A stretch of DNA of 64,000 nucleotides, taken from assembly GCF_949987515.2 (NCBI RefSeq), contig NC_082697.1, forward strand, positions 27,411,730-27,475,729, written 5' to 3'. The stretch comes from Delphinus delphis (taxonomy: Eukaryota; Chordata; Mammalia; Artiodactyla; Delphinidae). Positions 12,421-23,200 of the stretch are shown here, in pieces (within the stretch, counting starts at the first letter, position 1; every line of letters starts with the position of its first letter). Under the pieces are notes generated by a model. It made no database searches and had not been told where the DNA came from. It saw only the letters and a list, made by a program, of their open reading frames with translations. The position numbers were made by a program, and so were the translations under genes.

Positions 12421-13089
12421 TCTATGCTCCTTGGCTTTTATTATAGTCATCAGAACCTGTTGCACAGATGTCACGTTTGTTAGATCCTCCTCTATGGTTC
12501 TGCCGTTCTGTTGGGTTATTGTTCTCAAAGTAGGTTCCTGTGGAACCCTGGGGTTCTTTCTCAAATGACAGGAAAAAGAACAAATGCATGGATTGGCTCT
12601 TCTCAGTGCAAAAATTTTCCTAAAACCTTTGGGGTTCGTTCCCACTTGTCGGCTACCAAGTTTTAGCGATGACAGATGTGCAAGAAACAGGAAATAATAG
12701 GAAGACTCAGAAATACCATGGGCTGCTACTGAGATATAATAACAGTGGTCATCATCTACGGAGAAGTCTTTTGCATTGGGATAGGGTCTTTTACGTACAG
12801 TAGATAGATCTTCTCTAATCTTCAAAAGCCTTGGCGAAATAGGTATTGGGACCCCTCTTTCACTGGGAGTGAAAACCCAGGCTCTGAGAGGGGAAGTAAC
12901 TTGCTCAAGGTTCATTGCTCACATTGGAGAATGGCAAAGCCTATAGGCTCTGGGCTCCCCAACGGCCCTGGCTTCCTTCGGTTTAGACCACATCTTTGTG
13001 TCCTCTTCTCAGTCTGGCACCCAAGGCTCTGCCTCCTCTGCCTCTTTCAGAGCACTGGCCTCTTCCTTCCCCTTCCTGAATATTCTCAA
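12421..13089. other. Intergenic stretch without a gene
   Basis: A 167-codon open frame on the minus strand (12412-12915) has no family likeness and crosses a MIR-like block near 12760-12930. No gene is called. Confidence 0.4.
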
Positions 13090-13530
13090 GCTTCTCCCTG
13101 AGCCAGCCCCTGGGCCTTTGCACATGCTGCTCCCTCTGCCTGGAACCCTCTTTTTCCTCTTTACCTAACTCCTCCTCGTCCTTCAAGGACGCCTTCCCTA
13201 AGTTGGTATCCTTGCTCCAATAGCACTGTATAGTTCCCCTGTCACTGTCACTGTGCTTTTCGTTGTTTGGTTATTGAATTTCTGTCTCCTCCCACCCACC
13301 CCAGACTGTAGGCACCTTAGAGCAGGTGTCTGTCTGTCTTGTTCATGGCTGTGTCCACAGCCTAGCACAGTTGCTGGCACATAGTAGGCACTCAATAACA
13401 TTTGCTGAGGGAAGGGACCATCTTACTTGAGTCCCATGGCAACCCTGTGAAGCAAGCAGGGCTGGGCTGCTCACTCCCATTTTACAGATGAGGATAGTGA
13501 AGCCCAGAGAGGGAAGGGTCCAGTCCCCTG
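13090..13530 (+). repeat. L2 LINE 3' region followed by an antisense MIR core
   Basis: GGGCCTTTGCACATGCTGCT, CTCTGCCTGGAACC and GCTGGCACATAGTAGGCACT then CAATAACATTTGC give the L2 3' end (13090-13410). CCCATTTTACAGATGAGG with GCCCAGAGAGGGAAG follows at about 13440-13525. Confidence 0.65.
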
Positions 13531-14009
13531 TGACTTGTGGACACAACCAGGCCTGGGTGACTGTGGCCCTGACACCTCTCCCAGACCGAGGGGTGGGGCC
13601 TCAGCCAGCCAGGGGGGCTTCCAGGGCTCCCGTAGCCCTCCCTTGTTTCCCAGATTGGAAGTGACAAGTGTGACCCTCTCCTGCCCAGGACCTGGTGGGC
13701 GGGGTGGGAGGGGTGCGTGGGTGCAGCCGGAGGTGGGATCAGAGCGGCGAGAAGGCCGAGGAGGTAGACAAGAAAGCTAAGTCCTACTTGCAGAAGAGTT
13801 GGGGGGTGGCGGAGCTGTGGTCACGTTCTGAAGCCAGGGCAGGGGAGTCAGGAAGTCAGAAGCAGGAAGGAAGCTCCCGTCCCTGCCCCAGGAGGATCCA
13901 GAGGGCTCAATGGCCTTTATCTTCCTGTGTGTTCCAAGCACTGGTCAGCTTGGACTCAGCAATTGCTTATGTATTTATTTTCCTTTAATCTTGGTCACAG
14001 GGAACATAA
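13531..14009. other. GC-rich intergenic stretch
   Basis: Contains a G-rich run (GGTGGGCGGGGTGGGAGGGG, 13692-13711) that could form a quadruplex. No gene seen. Confidence 0.35.
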
Positions 14010-14230
14010 GACTCTGGAGCAGGTGATTTGGGTCCAAAACCACCTCTGAAACCCCTCACTGTGTGACTTTGGCCAAGTATCTTGGCTTCTCTGGACCTCC
14101 ATTTCCCCATCTGTAAAAGGGGGAGATGATAATAGTACCTATCCCATACGGCCATTATAGGGCTTCCCCAGATATTCTAAGGGAAGTTCTTCGTGGGGTG
14201 CCTGGCATAGAGAAATAATTAGAGATAACA
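14010..14230 (+). repeat. MIR SINE
   Basis: CACTGTGTGACTTTGGCCAA, CCATTTCCCCATCTGTAAAA and GATAATAGTACCTATCCC in MIR order. Confidence 0.65.
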
Positions 14231-15499
14231 TCACAGAGAACTTACTATGTACAGGCCCAGTACGAGGGCCCTTACAGTTTACTAAGCCTTCATGTGGAAT
14301 TTGGAGGCTCCAGCATGATCCTCGAAAGGGGCAGAAGTGGGACTTGGACCTAGCTCTCTACAGAACCAGAGGGCTGAACCAAAGAACCATGTTACTTAGA
14401 CAGAGCAGCTGCTGCATGCCGGGCCCTGCATTCTGTTCCATAGGGCAATAAAGGTCAAGTGGAAATGGACAGTTCTTCCAGGACAACTGATGGCCATCTG
14501 GGACCCTCTCTTCAGAAGGAATACTTCAGGCCCAAACCTGCACTCCAGTTTAAGAACCCCTGCAGCAGGAGGGGAGCTGGAGAGGGGCTGAGCTAGGCGG
14601 TGAGGAGTCCTCCTTGTAGGCTGAGCTCAGGGTACTTGGGAGCCGCTGAAGGCTCTAGGCAGGGGAAGTGACATGACTGTAGGCCAGGAGGGAGCAAACC
14701 TGGAGATGGGGCTCTATTGGGAGGCTGCTGGGATCTTCCAGGCAAAACATGAGGCTGGGGTGAGAGGGCAGGCGCTGGAGGGGGAGCGGTGCCGGATGTC
14801 CTGCTTCCCTTCCTGCCAGCTGGGAAAAGTCACCTTTGCGTACAGCTTGCCCTGCTCCCAGAGAAGGAAGCTGAGGTGAGGATGGCAGAGCCACCCACCA
14901 GACATAGACGGCTCACCTCCAGACATACACAAAAGAGAAATATTTAACTTACTGAGTTTTGGGGTCTTTCTGCTACAGCAGCTTGGCCTGTACCAGAACT
15001 CACTGTGTGACCTCAGGCAAAGGACTTTACTTCTCTGAGCCTCAGTTTCCACATTTGTAAAACAGGGGCAATAACAGAACCCACTAGGATTCCGAAGTGG
15101 TGTGTGTAGAGCTAACACGGAGGAGCCATGCAGTGGATGCCCCTTATCCCCACACAAGCCCCTGGCTGGCCCCTAACTCCCGTCTAGCCCAGTGGCAAGA
15201 CTTTTATTTTCTCTTCCTCCTTCTGACTCCCGTGGTGGCACAGGCTCAGGGCAGTGGACACAACAGACGTCAGACCCAGGGTCTGGATGACTTTCAGACA
15301 GAGGCGATCCCTCTCCTGAATTTTACAGATTAGGAAACTGAGGTCTAGAGAGGGGCAGGAATTTGCCCCAGCTCCACAGCAACTCGGGCAGAGTGGTGCT
15401 GGATCCAGTCCCTCGTGGGCACCGGGGTGGGGAGTTGATTTCCGAAATAGGTGTCGGGGGCACCTCTTCCCACCACTCTCCCTTGGCTCACTGGCTCAG
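14231..15499. other. Intergenic stretch with short MIR/L2 pieces
   Basis: L2-like antisense words occur near 14560-14780 and MIR cores near 14995-15090 and 15320-15420. No gene seen. Confidence 0.4.
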
Positions 15500-15955
15500 T
15501 GGCATCACTCTCTCACACTAGCCTCCTTATGGTTCCTCACAACTACCTCAGGGCCTTTGCACATGCTGTTCCCTCCAGTGGGCCTACTCTTCCCCCAGCT
15601 CCTCACCTGGCTGCCTCTTTCTCACCTTTAGTCCTCAATTTAAGTGTCCCTCTTCAGAGAGTCCTTCCCTGATCACCCTGCCTCTGAAATCTTTTATCTG
15701 TAACTCCTGTCTATTTTCTTCACTTACAGTATATTAATTAGTTAATTTAGTTAAATAAAAAAAATTTTTTTAAATTTTATTTTGGCGGGTCTCTCCCTCT
15801 AGCCTGTTAAGCTCTATGATTTCGGGACTGTGGCCATCTGTCTCTCTTTTGCTGCTCCCTCCCCATCACCGAGGCAGGCCTTGGCCCAGGCAGGTCCTCA
15901 GTACGTCCCTGCCATGTGAAAGAATGAATACGTGTATGAATGAATAAATACATGA
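15500..15955 (+). repeat. L2 LINE 3' region
   Basis: GGGCCTTTGCACATGCTGTT, TAAGTGTCCCTCTTCAGAGA, CCTTCCCTGATCACCCTGCC and the end GAATGAATACGTGTATGAAT fit L2. Confidence 0.65.
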
Positions 15956-16334
15956 GTGAATGTGCCAGGCCTGGATGTCCACCACTGCACTGAATTTGCA
16001 CGACTTCCCCATGACTAGAGCACAGTCTCTGCATTGTGCAGATGTGGAAAGTGAGGCTCAGAGAGGTCCCACAGGGGAGGGTGGGAATGTGTTGGATGTT
16101 AAAGGCCATTGGACTTCCCTGCCCTTAGGACACAGGCAACAGCAGCTCACAGGCCACATTACACGTTAATCTAACACAAGAAAGTAACACATTTTTGCTG
16201 GATGTGGCCTGGACCAGATTCCATTCACAGAAGGGCTGCTCCATCAAAAGATGCTGATGCTGCTGTTGCCAAGGCAACACTGTTAGCTTTCCGAAGCATC
16301 TTCAGTGAGAGAGGTGAAGGCCCAGATGGACACT

Positions 16335-16358
16335 GGGGGGGGGGGGCGGGGGGGGGGA
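16335..16358 (+). repeat. G-homopolymer tract interrupted by one C
   Basis: Twelve and eleven G residues separated by a single C. A strong quadruplex former and an error-prone length in sequencing. Confidence 0.9.
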
Positions 16359-18064
16359 AGTCTGGAAAAAGGGATCAAATCACCCAGCCAGCAGGACAAA
16401 CCATCCTGATGCTGACTTATCCCCTGCCCCCTGCAAAGGGCCACCTCCTACCCCATCCATGATTGTTGTCTCTAGGCTGTGCTCAGTGAACTCTCTCCCC
16501 CAGTGTGGCAACTGCCTTTGCTGCGAACGTGCAGAGATCGTGGGAAGAATGCATTCTGCCTGCCTCGCTCCATCGGGACCTACCAGGTGCCAGTGGGAAA
16601 GACAGAATAGTCTTGGAAAACTTTCCAGAAAGTTCCTTCAGCCCTTGATATAGGTGGAGGGGACACCACTCCAGCATTTTTGTGGTCGGTGCCAAGGTGC
16701 CTCCAGAGAGCTCTGGACGAGGGAGGCAGCTGATAGGCGCAAGTGCACTGGAGGTGGTGACTGGCTGTGCCTCTCGGATGAAACTTTCCCTCTCTGAGCT
16801 CTAATTTCTTCATTACTAAAATGGGGGAACGCTGGTCTGATTCAGGGAGAGGGGATTCTACATAGGAACCTGCAGATGTAGGTATCTCAGAAGCCGGTTC
16901 CTGCAAGCGGTGGCCTCCAGGAGACCCACCCAAGGCCAAGACCTCACCAGCCAGGCCCCCTAGGGCCTTGTGCACCCAGAATCCTTTAGCTGTTCATGTC
17001 TGCAGCCACGGTGAGTCAGCGTTGCTCTCTTTTAGATGTTTGTGGGTGCTCCATCCTTATAGCACAGATGAGAACTGGAGGCTTAGAGAGGGCAGGGGCT
17101 CTGCTCCTGTGACAGAGCCTGTACTGCGAACCAGGGTCTGACACCTCTGGGCAGAACACAGCAGTGTCCTTGATAGTCTGGGGCAAACCAGGGATTAGCT
17201 GGAGCCTGAGGGGCAGGCCTTGGGGGCAGGGAGGCTAGGAGAAGAGGCAGAGATGGAGATAAGAGAGATGGGAGTCTGAGAGATGGAAAGAGAAAAAGTG
17301 AACCTCTGTTCTTGCCTGCCCAGCATCCCTGCTTCCTAAAGTGGCTCCTTAGTTTCCCCAAGGCCAGTCCACACGACTTGGAGGGAACTAACTCCACCCC
17401 CTGGTTCCAGGCATGATAGTGTGACCCAGGTCTCGTCAACCAGAATCACAGTGATAAGCACAGGGATGGACACAGAACCAGTCCTGGCTGGAAGGAATCC
17501 TGCCTTTGCTGGAATCCCTGGGACAGGGGAGCTTTCTATCTGAAGGATGCTGAGCAGGCAGGCCACAACCCTGGGGCTGCTGGAGCCATCTTTCAGGAGA
17601 GAACGTGACTGAGAATGAGGTCAGCATGGTGGAGGGCAAGCCTGAGAGGTGGGGAGGGACATCACTTGAGCACCTGGGTCTAACCACATCTGAATCCATC
17701 CCTAGACTCCCTGTATGTGAGTCAATCCATTCCTCAGGATAAGGTTTCTATCCCTTGCACTTGAGAGTCCTGGCACAGAGAAGGAAGGAAAGTAAGAAGG
17801 AAGGACGAATATTTTAAAGAACAGGTGTGTGAGCGTTACCCAAATCGGCTTCTTGGTCTTCTCAGACAACTGGAGTGCAGACAGGGATTTGGGACTTCAC
17901 CCCACCCAGAGGAGCTCTGTTCCCGGGGCACACAGCATTGCCTACACACTTGTAGCACAAAAATAAATGCTGTAGATACAAAAATAAAATGCTTACCTTC
18001 CCTGGGTCAGAAGAAGGGGTGGCATGCGCTAGGGGGCCGATTTCTCCACCCCATGCACCTCTTT
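16359..18064. other. Intergenic stretch with one probable old repeat
   Basis: About 17395-17650 (GTGACCCAGGTCTCGTCAAC, CAGAATCACAGTGATAAG, CTGCTGGAGCCATCTTTC) resembles an old DNA-transposon or LTR fragment of uncertain family. A MIR-like core lies near 17050-17110. No gene seen. Confidence 0.35.
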
Positions 18065-18310
18065 GGGAACTAACATTTATTAGGCACCTGTTTCATGCCA
18101 GGCTCTGTTAAGAAGTTGCAATACAAGGTCTCATTTCCTCCTGCCCCATCACAGCAAGGAGGGAATATCACCATCTCCATTTCACAGACCAGAGGATTGA
18201 GGCCTTGAGAGGCTGAGCCACTGGCTTCAAGTTCAAGAGCTGCAGCAGGGCTGTCTGACTCCTAAGTCCTGCCGACAGCACCACACTGTACACCGTAGAC
18301 ACTAAATAAA
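18065..18310 (-). repeat. MIR/L2-type repeat, antisense
   Basis: AACATTTATTAGGCACCTGT, CATGCCAGGCTCTGTT, CCATTTCACAGACC and TTGAGGCCTTGAGAGG. It contains the minus-strand AATAAA noted for the ANGPT4 3' end. Confidence 0.55.
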
Positions 18311-18349
18311 GGCTGGCCGAGCAAATGCTGGGTAGGGCGGTGTCAGCCT

Positions 18350-20079
18350 CCTGGGCAGCCACCTGCCCCTAAGTACTTTTCCCTCCTGCCTGAAGTCACC
18401 ATTAGCAACCACATCCTTTGGATTCCCTGAAGGAGATCAGCATTAATCTGTGCTGGGTTTAATCAGTGGATTGGCCGAGGTGGGACCCAGGGGCGGGGGC
18501 AGAGCCCAGTGGGATGAAGGTGCCCCATTTCCACCGTGCAGCCCCATCCAGGAGAAAACCTTCTGAAGACAGAGGTGCAACCTGGCGGTAGGGCAGGTCG
18601 GCCGTGGGCTGAGTCCGGGTGTTGGCTGAGGACGACAGGACTTTGGTGGCCTCATCAGGTCTGAGGAGGGTGACACAGTAATGGGACTGGGTGGCAGAGT
18701 GGCTGTGGCCCCTCTCTGAAAAAAGTTCATGAGAAGCCCGTGGTCTCCCAGACTCAGCAAAGGCCCAGTCTCCATGGAGCCCTAGCTGCAGCATCGCTGT
18801 TGGACAAGGCAAGAGGAGGCTAGGGGCTCTGCCTTGGAGGCGGGAGGGATCTGGACCCAGCTATTGGTGTCCTGTTCGAGGCAGAGTGAGCCCCAAGAGC
18901 CCCTGAACTTGAGCTGGTATGAGCTGGGGTCACACGGAGTGCTGAGGGCAGCCCCCGGACAGAGATCTGGCTTCCTACGGACAGAGAAGCCTTGGAGCAC
19001 AGACAGGAAACTTAGTTCTAGACCCTTCTTCAGCGACGGTGTATCTGTTTTAACCCAAAGGTTCCTTCCAGTTGTTTTTAGAGGCTGAGAATGTCACTGT
19101 GGCCCTCGTAGCTAGAAATGGTGAAAGCAGCTGGGGCTGGGGATAGTGACCTGGGGTTTCAGCTCATGACATATGAGGACCAGCTTTTTCCAAGGGTATC
19201 CACAGCCCTGAGAGATGCTCTGGGATAATCAGGGCCCATTTTCAAATAAATAAATTTGGGGAAAGCTGCCTACTCTAGCCCTTTCATGGGCAGTCACTAA
19301 GCACATGACCACACTAATGGCCCTGACAAGGCCTGCAGCTAAGAATGCCGGTTCACGTTGATTTAACCTGGTGTTTCCCTCCCTCACTTGACCACAGGTA
19401 CTTTTAGAGGGGAGTCCTAGTTATTCTCTCTGGAATATATTCTAGGACATTCAAGGGGTAAAGGAATCCCTCTTAGATCTCCTGGAGCCCCTGAGAAACC
19501 ACATCTGAGCTTTAGATGCTGGGGCCTAGGAGTGGTGGACAAAGTGGGCGGAAATAACTCCCATTATAGGGTGGATGCAGCTCCTTCAGTCCTGAACAGA
19601 AAGTTCAAGGACATCTCAAGGCTGAGAAAGCTTGGAACAAGAGATGGCCTTCCCAACAACCCAGGGACAGACTCTGGGCCTCCATCTGGGCAGTTTCCCG
19701 CCTGTAAATACCTTTCCGCCTGCCTCACATCCCACCACTAGTCGTGTATTCCTTTGAGGGGCCCAGTTAAATCTGTTCTCAGCTCATCCAGGGTACTGCG
19801 ACCCTCAAGCTGGCCGGAGGGCCCTGCAGGAGGCAGGAGAGAAGAGGAAATAGGGACAATGAAGAGGCAGGAACCCCCAAACACCCACCATTTCACAACT
19901 TGAGGGAAAAAGGGAGGGAGGTGACTCTTCTGGACTCCTGGGGTAAGGAGGGCTGGCTCAGGGGACCCAGGGTGTCCAGGACGAGGTCCTGGCGTTGTGT
20001 CCTGTGTTTGGGTCCAGCTTGTTCAGAGGATACCACATCCAGGTCCTCCTGCGGGACCAGCCTCCAGGCGGGCTGCTCC
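18350..20079 (-). other. 3' flank of ANGPT4, probable 3' UTR in the proximal part
   Basis: No AATAAA or ATTAAA occurs on the minus strand within about 1.6 kb of the stop. The first candidates are ATTAAA at 18458-18463 and AATAAA at 18076-18081; the latter lies in an old interspersed repeat. The stretch has no coding signal and no young repeat. Either the 3' UTR is long or a variant signal is used. Confidence 0.3.
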
Positions 20080-20240
20080 TTAGATGTCTGTGGGACGCAC
20101 CATCATGCGAGTAGAACGCAGCGAGTAGCTGGGGCCTTGGAAGTAGTGCCAGCGGATGCCGTTGAGCTTGCGCACGTGGTGGCGGGCCGGGTAGTAGATG
20201 CCATTGAGGTTTGAGAGGCCGCAGGCATCAAACCACCATC
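20080..20240 (-). CDS. ANGPT4: ANGPT4 coding exon 9 (C-terminal receptor-binding part, stop TAA)
   Basis: Residues 446-498 and TAA (20082-20080), 161 bases. After a CTCCACCAG acceptor it encodes GWWFDACGLSNLNGIYY, then PAR at 463-465, HHVRKLNGIRWHYF, and the C-terminal end YSLRSTRMMVRPTDI. Known structures of this family place the residues after NLNG(I/M)(Y/F)Y at the TIE2 interface. The C terminus ends where the family usually ends. Confidence 0.97.
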
Positions 20241-23200
20241 CTGGTGGAGGGGGAGTTAGAGGCTCTGGGGATGTGGGAGCCCAGCCACTGGGGGAGGGCA
20301 GCCCCCTACCCCGAAGATGAATCAGGGCTGGTGGCTCCTCTGGGAAGCCAGCTTGCTGGAGACGGGGCTGGGTGGGAACGGGCATTGGCTGGTGGGGGAG
20401 GGAGGCTCCCAGACCCGCCGCTCAGTATGGGGCCTCCAGACACAGTGCACTCATGTCTGTCTCTCTGTGTCTCTCTCTGATCTCTCTGTCTCTCTTTGCT
20501 CTCCCTTACCCTACCTTTCTGGGTCTCTCTGTCTTTCACACACTTTGTCCATCTGTCTTTCTGTGGTCTGCGTTTCTCTCTCCATCTCTCCCTCTGTACT
20601 TCCCTCTGTCCCCGTGTAGCTCTGTGCCCAGCACTCTGTCTGTCCATCCTGATGTCTCTCTCGTCTCCATCTGTCCCTGTCTCTGTGTCTCTGGAGGTCT
20701 CCTCTGATCTCTGTCCTTCCCATTCTGTCTCTCACTCCTCATCTCCCACTCTCTGATGTCTCTCCCCACAGAAAACACTGCCTAAGCCAGAGTTGGTGGG
20801 CAGCTGCCCCTCTGCCCTCCACCCAGGTCTCCCGCCTCCGGATCCTGCTTGGCCCGGGAGGAGGGTTGGGGAGGAAGTCTCAGGCCTGGGGTTGGGGCAG
20901 ATTAGGCATTGTACCCCCCTAGGGTGCACCCTGGGCCCCGCTCTCAGTGCTTCTCAGAGGTCTCAGAGGAGAACTGGTGATGCCAGCTTTAGGAGGAGGT
21001 GAGACCTTGGAGGGGACCTCAAGGAGCCTGTCGGGGGGAACGTATGGATGAGGGACGGCCAGGCCAGCCCGTGGGTGAGCGAGACCCTGACCTGCACCCA
21101 CTTCTTGACGGCACCTGGCTGCACAAGGACCCGAGTGGGGAGGGGATGGGCGTATTCAGCCAGGCATGCCTGTGGGGAGGTGGGGCTTCACCCCGCCCTG
21201 CACCCACCTCCGGACAGCATCTGGGCGCACTTGCAGAGGCAGTTGTCGTTGTCTGCGTCGCGGGTGCTGAAGTTGGTGCCCTGCAGGACCAGGCTGCTCT
21301 GGCGCCCCGCCGAGCCGCTGTACCCACTCAGGGAAAGCCTGGAGGCCACCCGGAGGTGGTGATGGGAGAGGGGCCCAGAGTCAGGTTGGGGGTGGTTGCG
21401 GAAGGGGTTCCCCTCCAGTTGTGCTGAGGCATCTTCCCTCCCTGTCTGCTGCCTGCAGGGACAGAGTGCCCACCCCGTGCCAGGCCTCCCTCAGCTGGCT
21501 GAACCTGAGTCTTGGCCATTTGTGAGAATGATCGTGACAATAATAATGAGGACCACGGCTAACATTTTTTTGAACATCTACTATGTGCCAGGCATTGTTT
21601 AAAGCACTTTACATGGGTTAATTCATTCTCATTTAATCCTCAAAATACCTTAGTATCCCCATTTTACAGACGAGGAAACAGAGCTCCCAAGAGCCCCAGG
21701 AGCCTGCCTGAGATCTCAGAACAAATGAGGGTGAGAGACAGATCCCAGCCCCATTTGGCCTGACTTCCCAGCTGACCATCCGGCAACCCCAGCCCTATCA
21801 CACCTCACGCCCACCCACGCCCTCCGGGAAGCCTTCCTTGACCACAGCAGCCCACATGGATCAGGGCCCTGAGGCACCCCCAGCCCTGTGACCTCCACCC
21901 CTGCAGCCAGCTGGGGAGGGTTTCTATTTCTCGGTCAGGCTATGAGGCCCTGGCGGGCACATCCAGGCCTTTGTGGTGATTACGACCACAAGTTCTGGGG
22001 GTAAAACGCCTGGATTCAAATCCCAGCTGTGCCGCTCGTCAGCTGTGTGGCCTTGGGCAGATTGCTTCGCCTCTCGGCTTCAGTTTCTTCATCTGTTAAA
22101 ACGGTAACGATAGTACATTAACCGTCATGGTGATGGGGTGACCTCGGCGTGTGACAGGTGCAGGGCAGCACTGGCACACAGTAAGTGCCTGGCACGTTCG
22201 GTGCTTGTGGATTCGTCCCATCCTGTCCCCGTGTTCCCAGCCCGTGTGCTTGGCTGGCACAGGCTTCCACTGAGCCTGGCAGGAGAGAGTGTTGGGGGCT
22301 TGTAGCAGGGCAGGGGATGCACTGGCAGCTGAGGCGGGAGCCAGTTTGGGAGCAACAGAAGGTCCTACGGGTGGAGGCAAGTGGACACCAGATGCAGCCG
22401 GGGCAGCTCGGGGAAGCCCTGGCTCCCCAGGGCAGGGCCTGCGAGATGACCCCATTGGGATCCAGAGGAAATGTGGGGCCTGGGCATGAGGCCACCTCAG
22501 TCCCTGCATCTACCCCCTGTGTTCTCTGTCTGTGGTGAGGGCAGGGCTGGCTCAGCGTGGCCAGCCGTGAAGCCTTAACTGTGCCCTTAAATGTGCCACC
22601 CTGGGCTTGCATGAGTGGCATTGCAAATCACCCGCCAAGAGGCCCACCTGGCCAGGGGCTCCCTGGGGTGGGGACAGGCTCGCTGGCCCACCCGCTTATA
22701 TGGTCCCAGCTTCTCCTTGTGGCCATTGAGGGCTCCATTTGAGGGCTCAGTCATGTCAGTTCAAGGCCAGGCTCGGGACTCAGGCTAAAGTTTGAGGTCA
22801 CCTTTAGTCTGGGGCTGTGTGGAATCAGTGCTGGACAAAGCCGAATGATCTCATGGGGTCACTGCGGCAGCACTGGCCCCAAGTCCTCAGCCTCCCTTCC
22901 CCTCCTCTCTGGGAGCCAGAAGGGGGATCTGCGATCTCTAAGGGACTCTCAAGTCATGAGCCGGGAAGCCCCAGTTGACCCATTGCTCAGATGCACTTTG
23001 GACATAATCATGGCTCAGGTCTGGGGAACACAAACATACACACGAGTCCTTGGACACCCCCAATTGAGACACACGAGGTGCGTGAGTCTGTGCCTGAGGC
23101 CGTGAGCATCCGGATGCAAGTCTCTGTGCCTGCGTGTTCATGTGTGCGTTTAAGTTTGTGCGGCAATCTCTATGGTGGGTCTGAGTGTGCGCTCTGGAAT

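Noticed and set aside
12412..12915. 167-codon minus-strand open frame
   Set aside because: No family likeness, runs over MIR-like sequence; chance frame.
1..18000. Neighbouring gene expected by synteny with human 20p13 (FAM110A side)
   Set aside because: No exon or protein likeness found; the gene is probably beyond the window.
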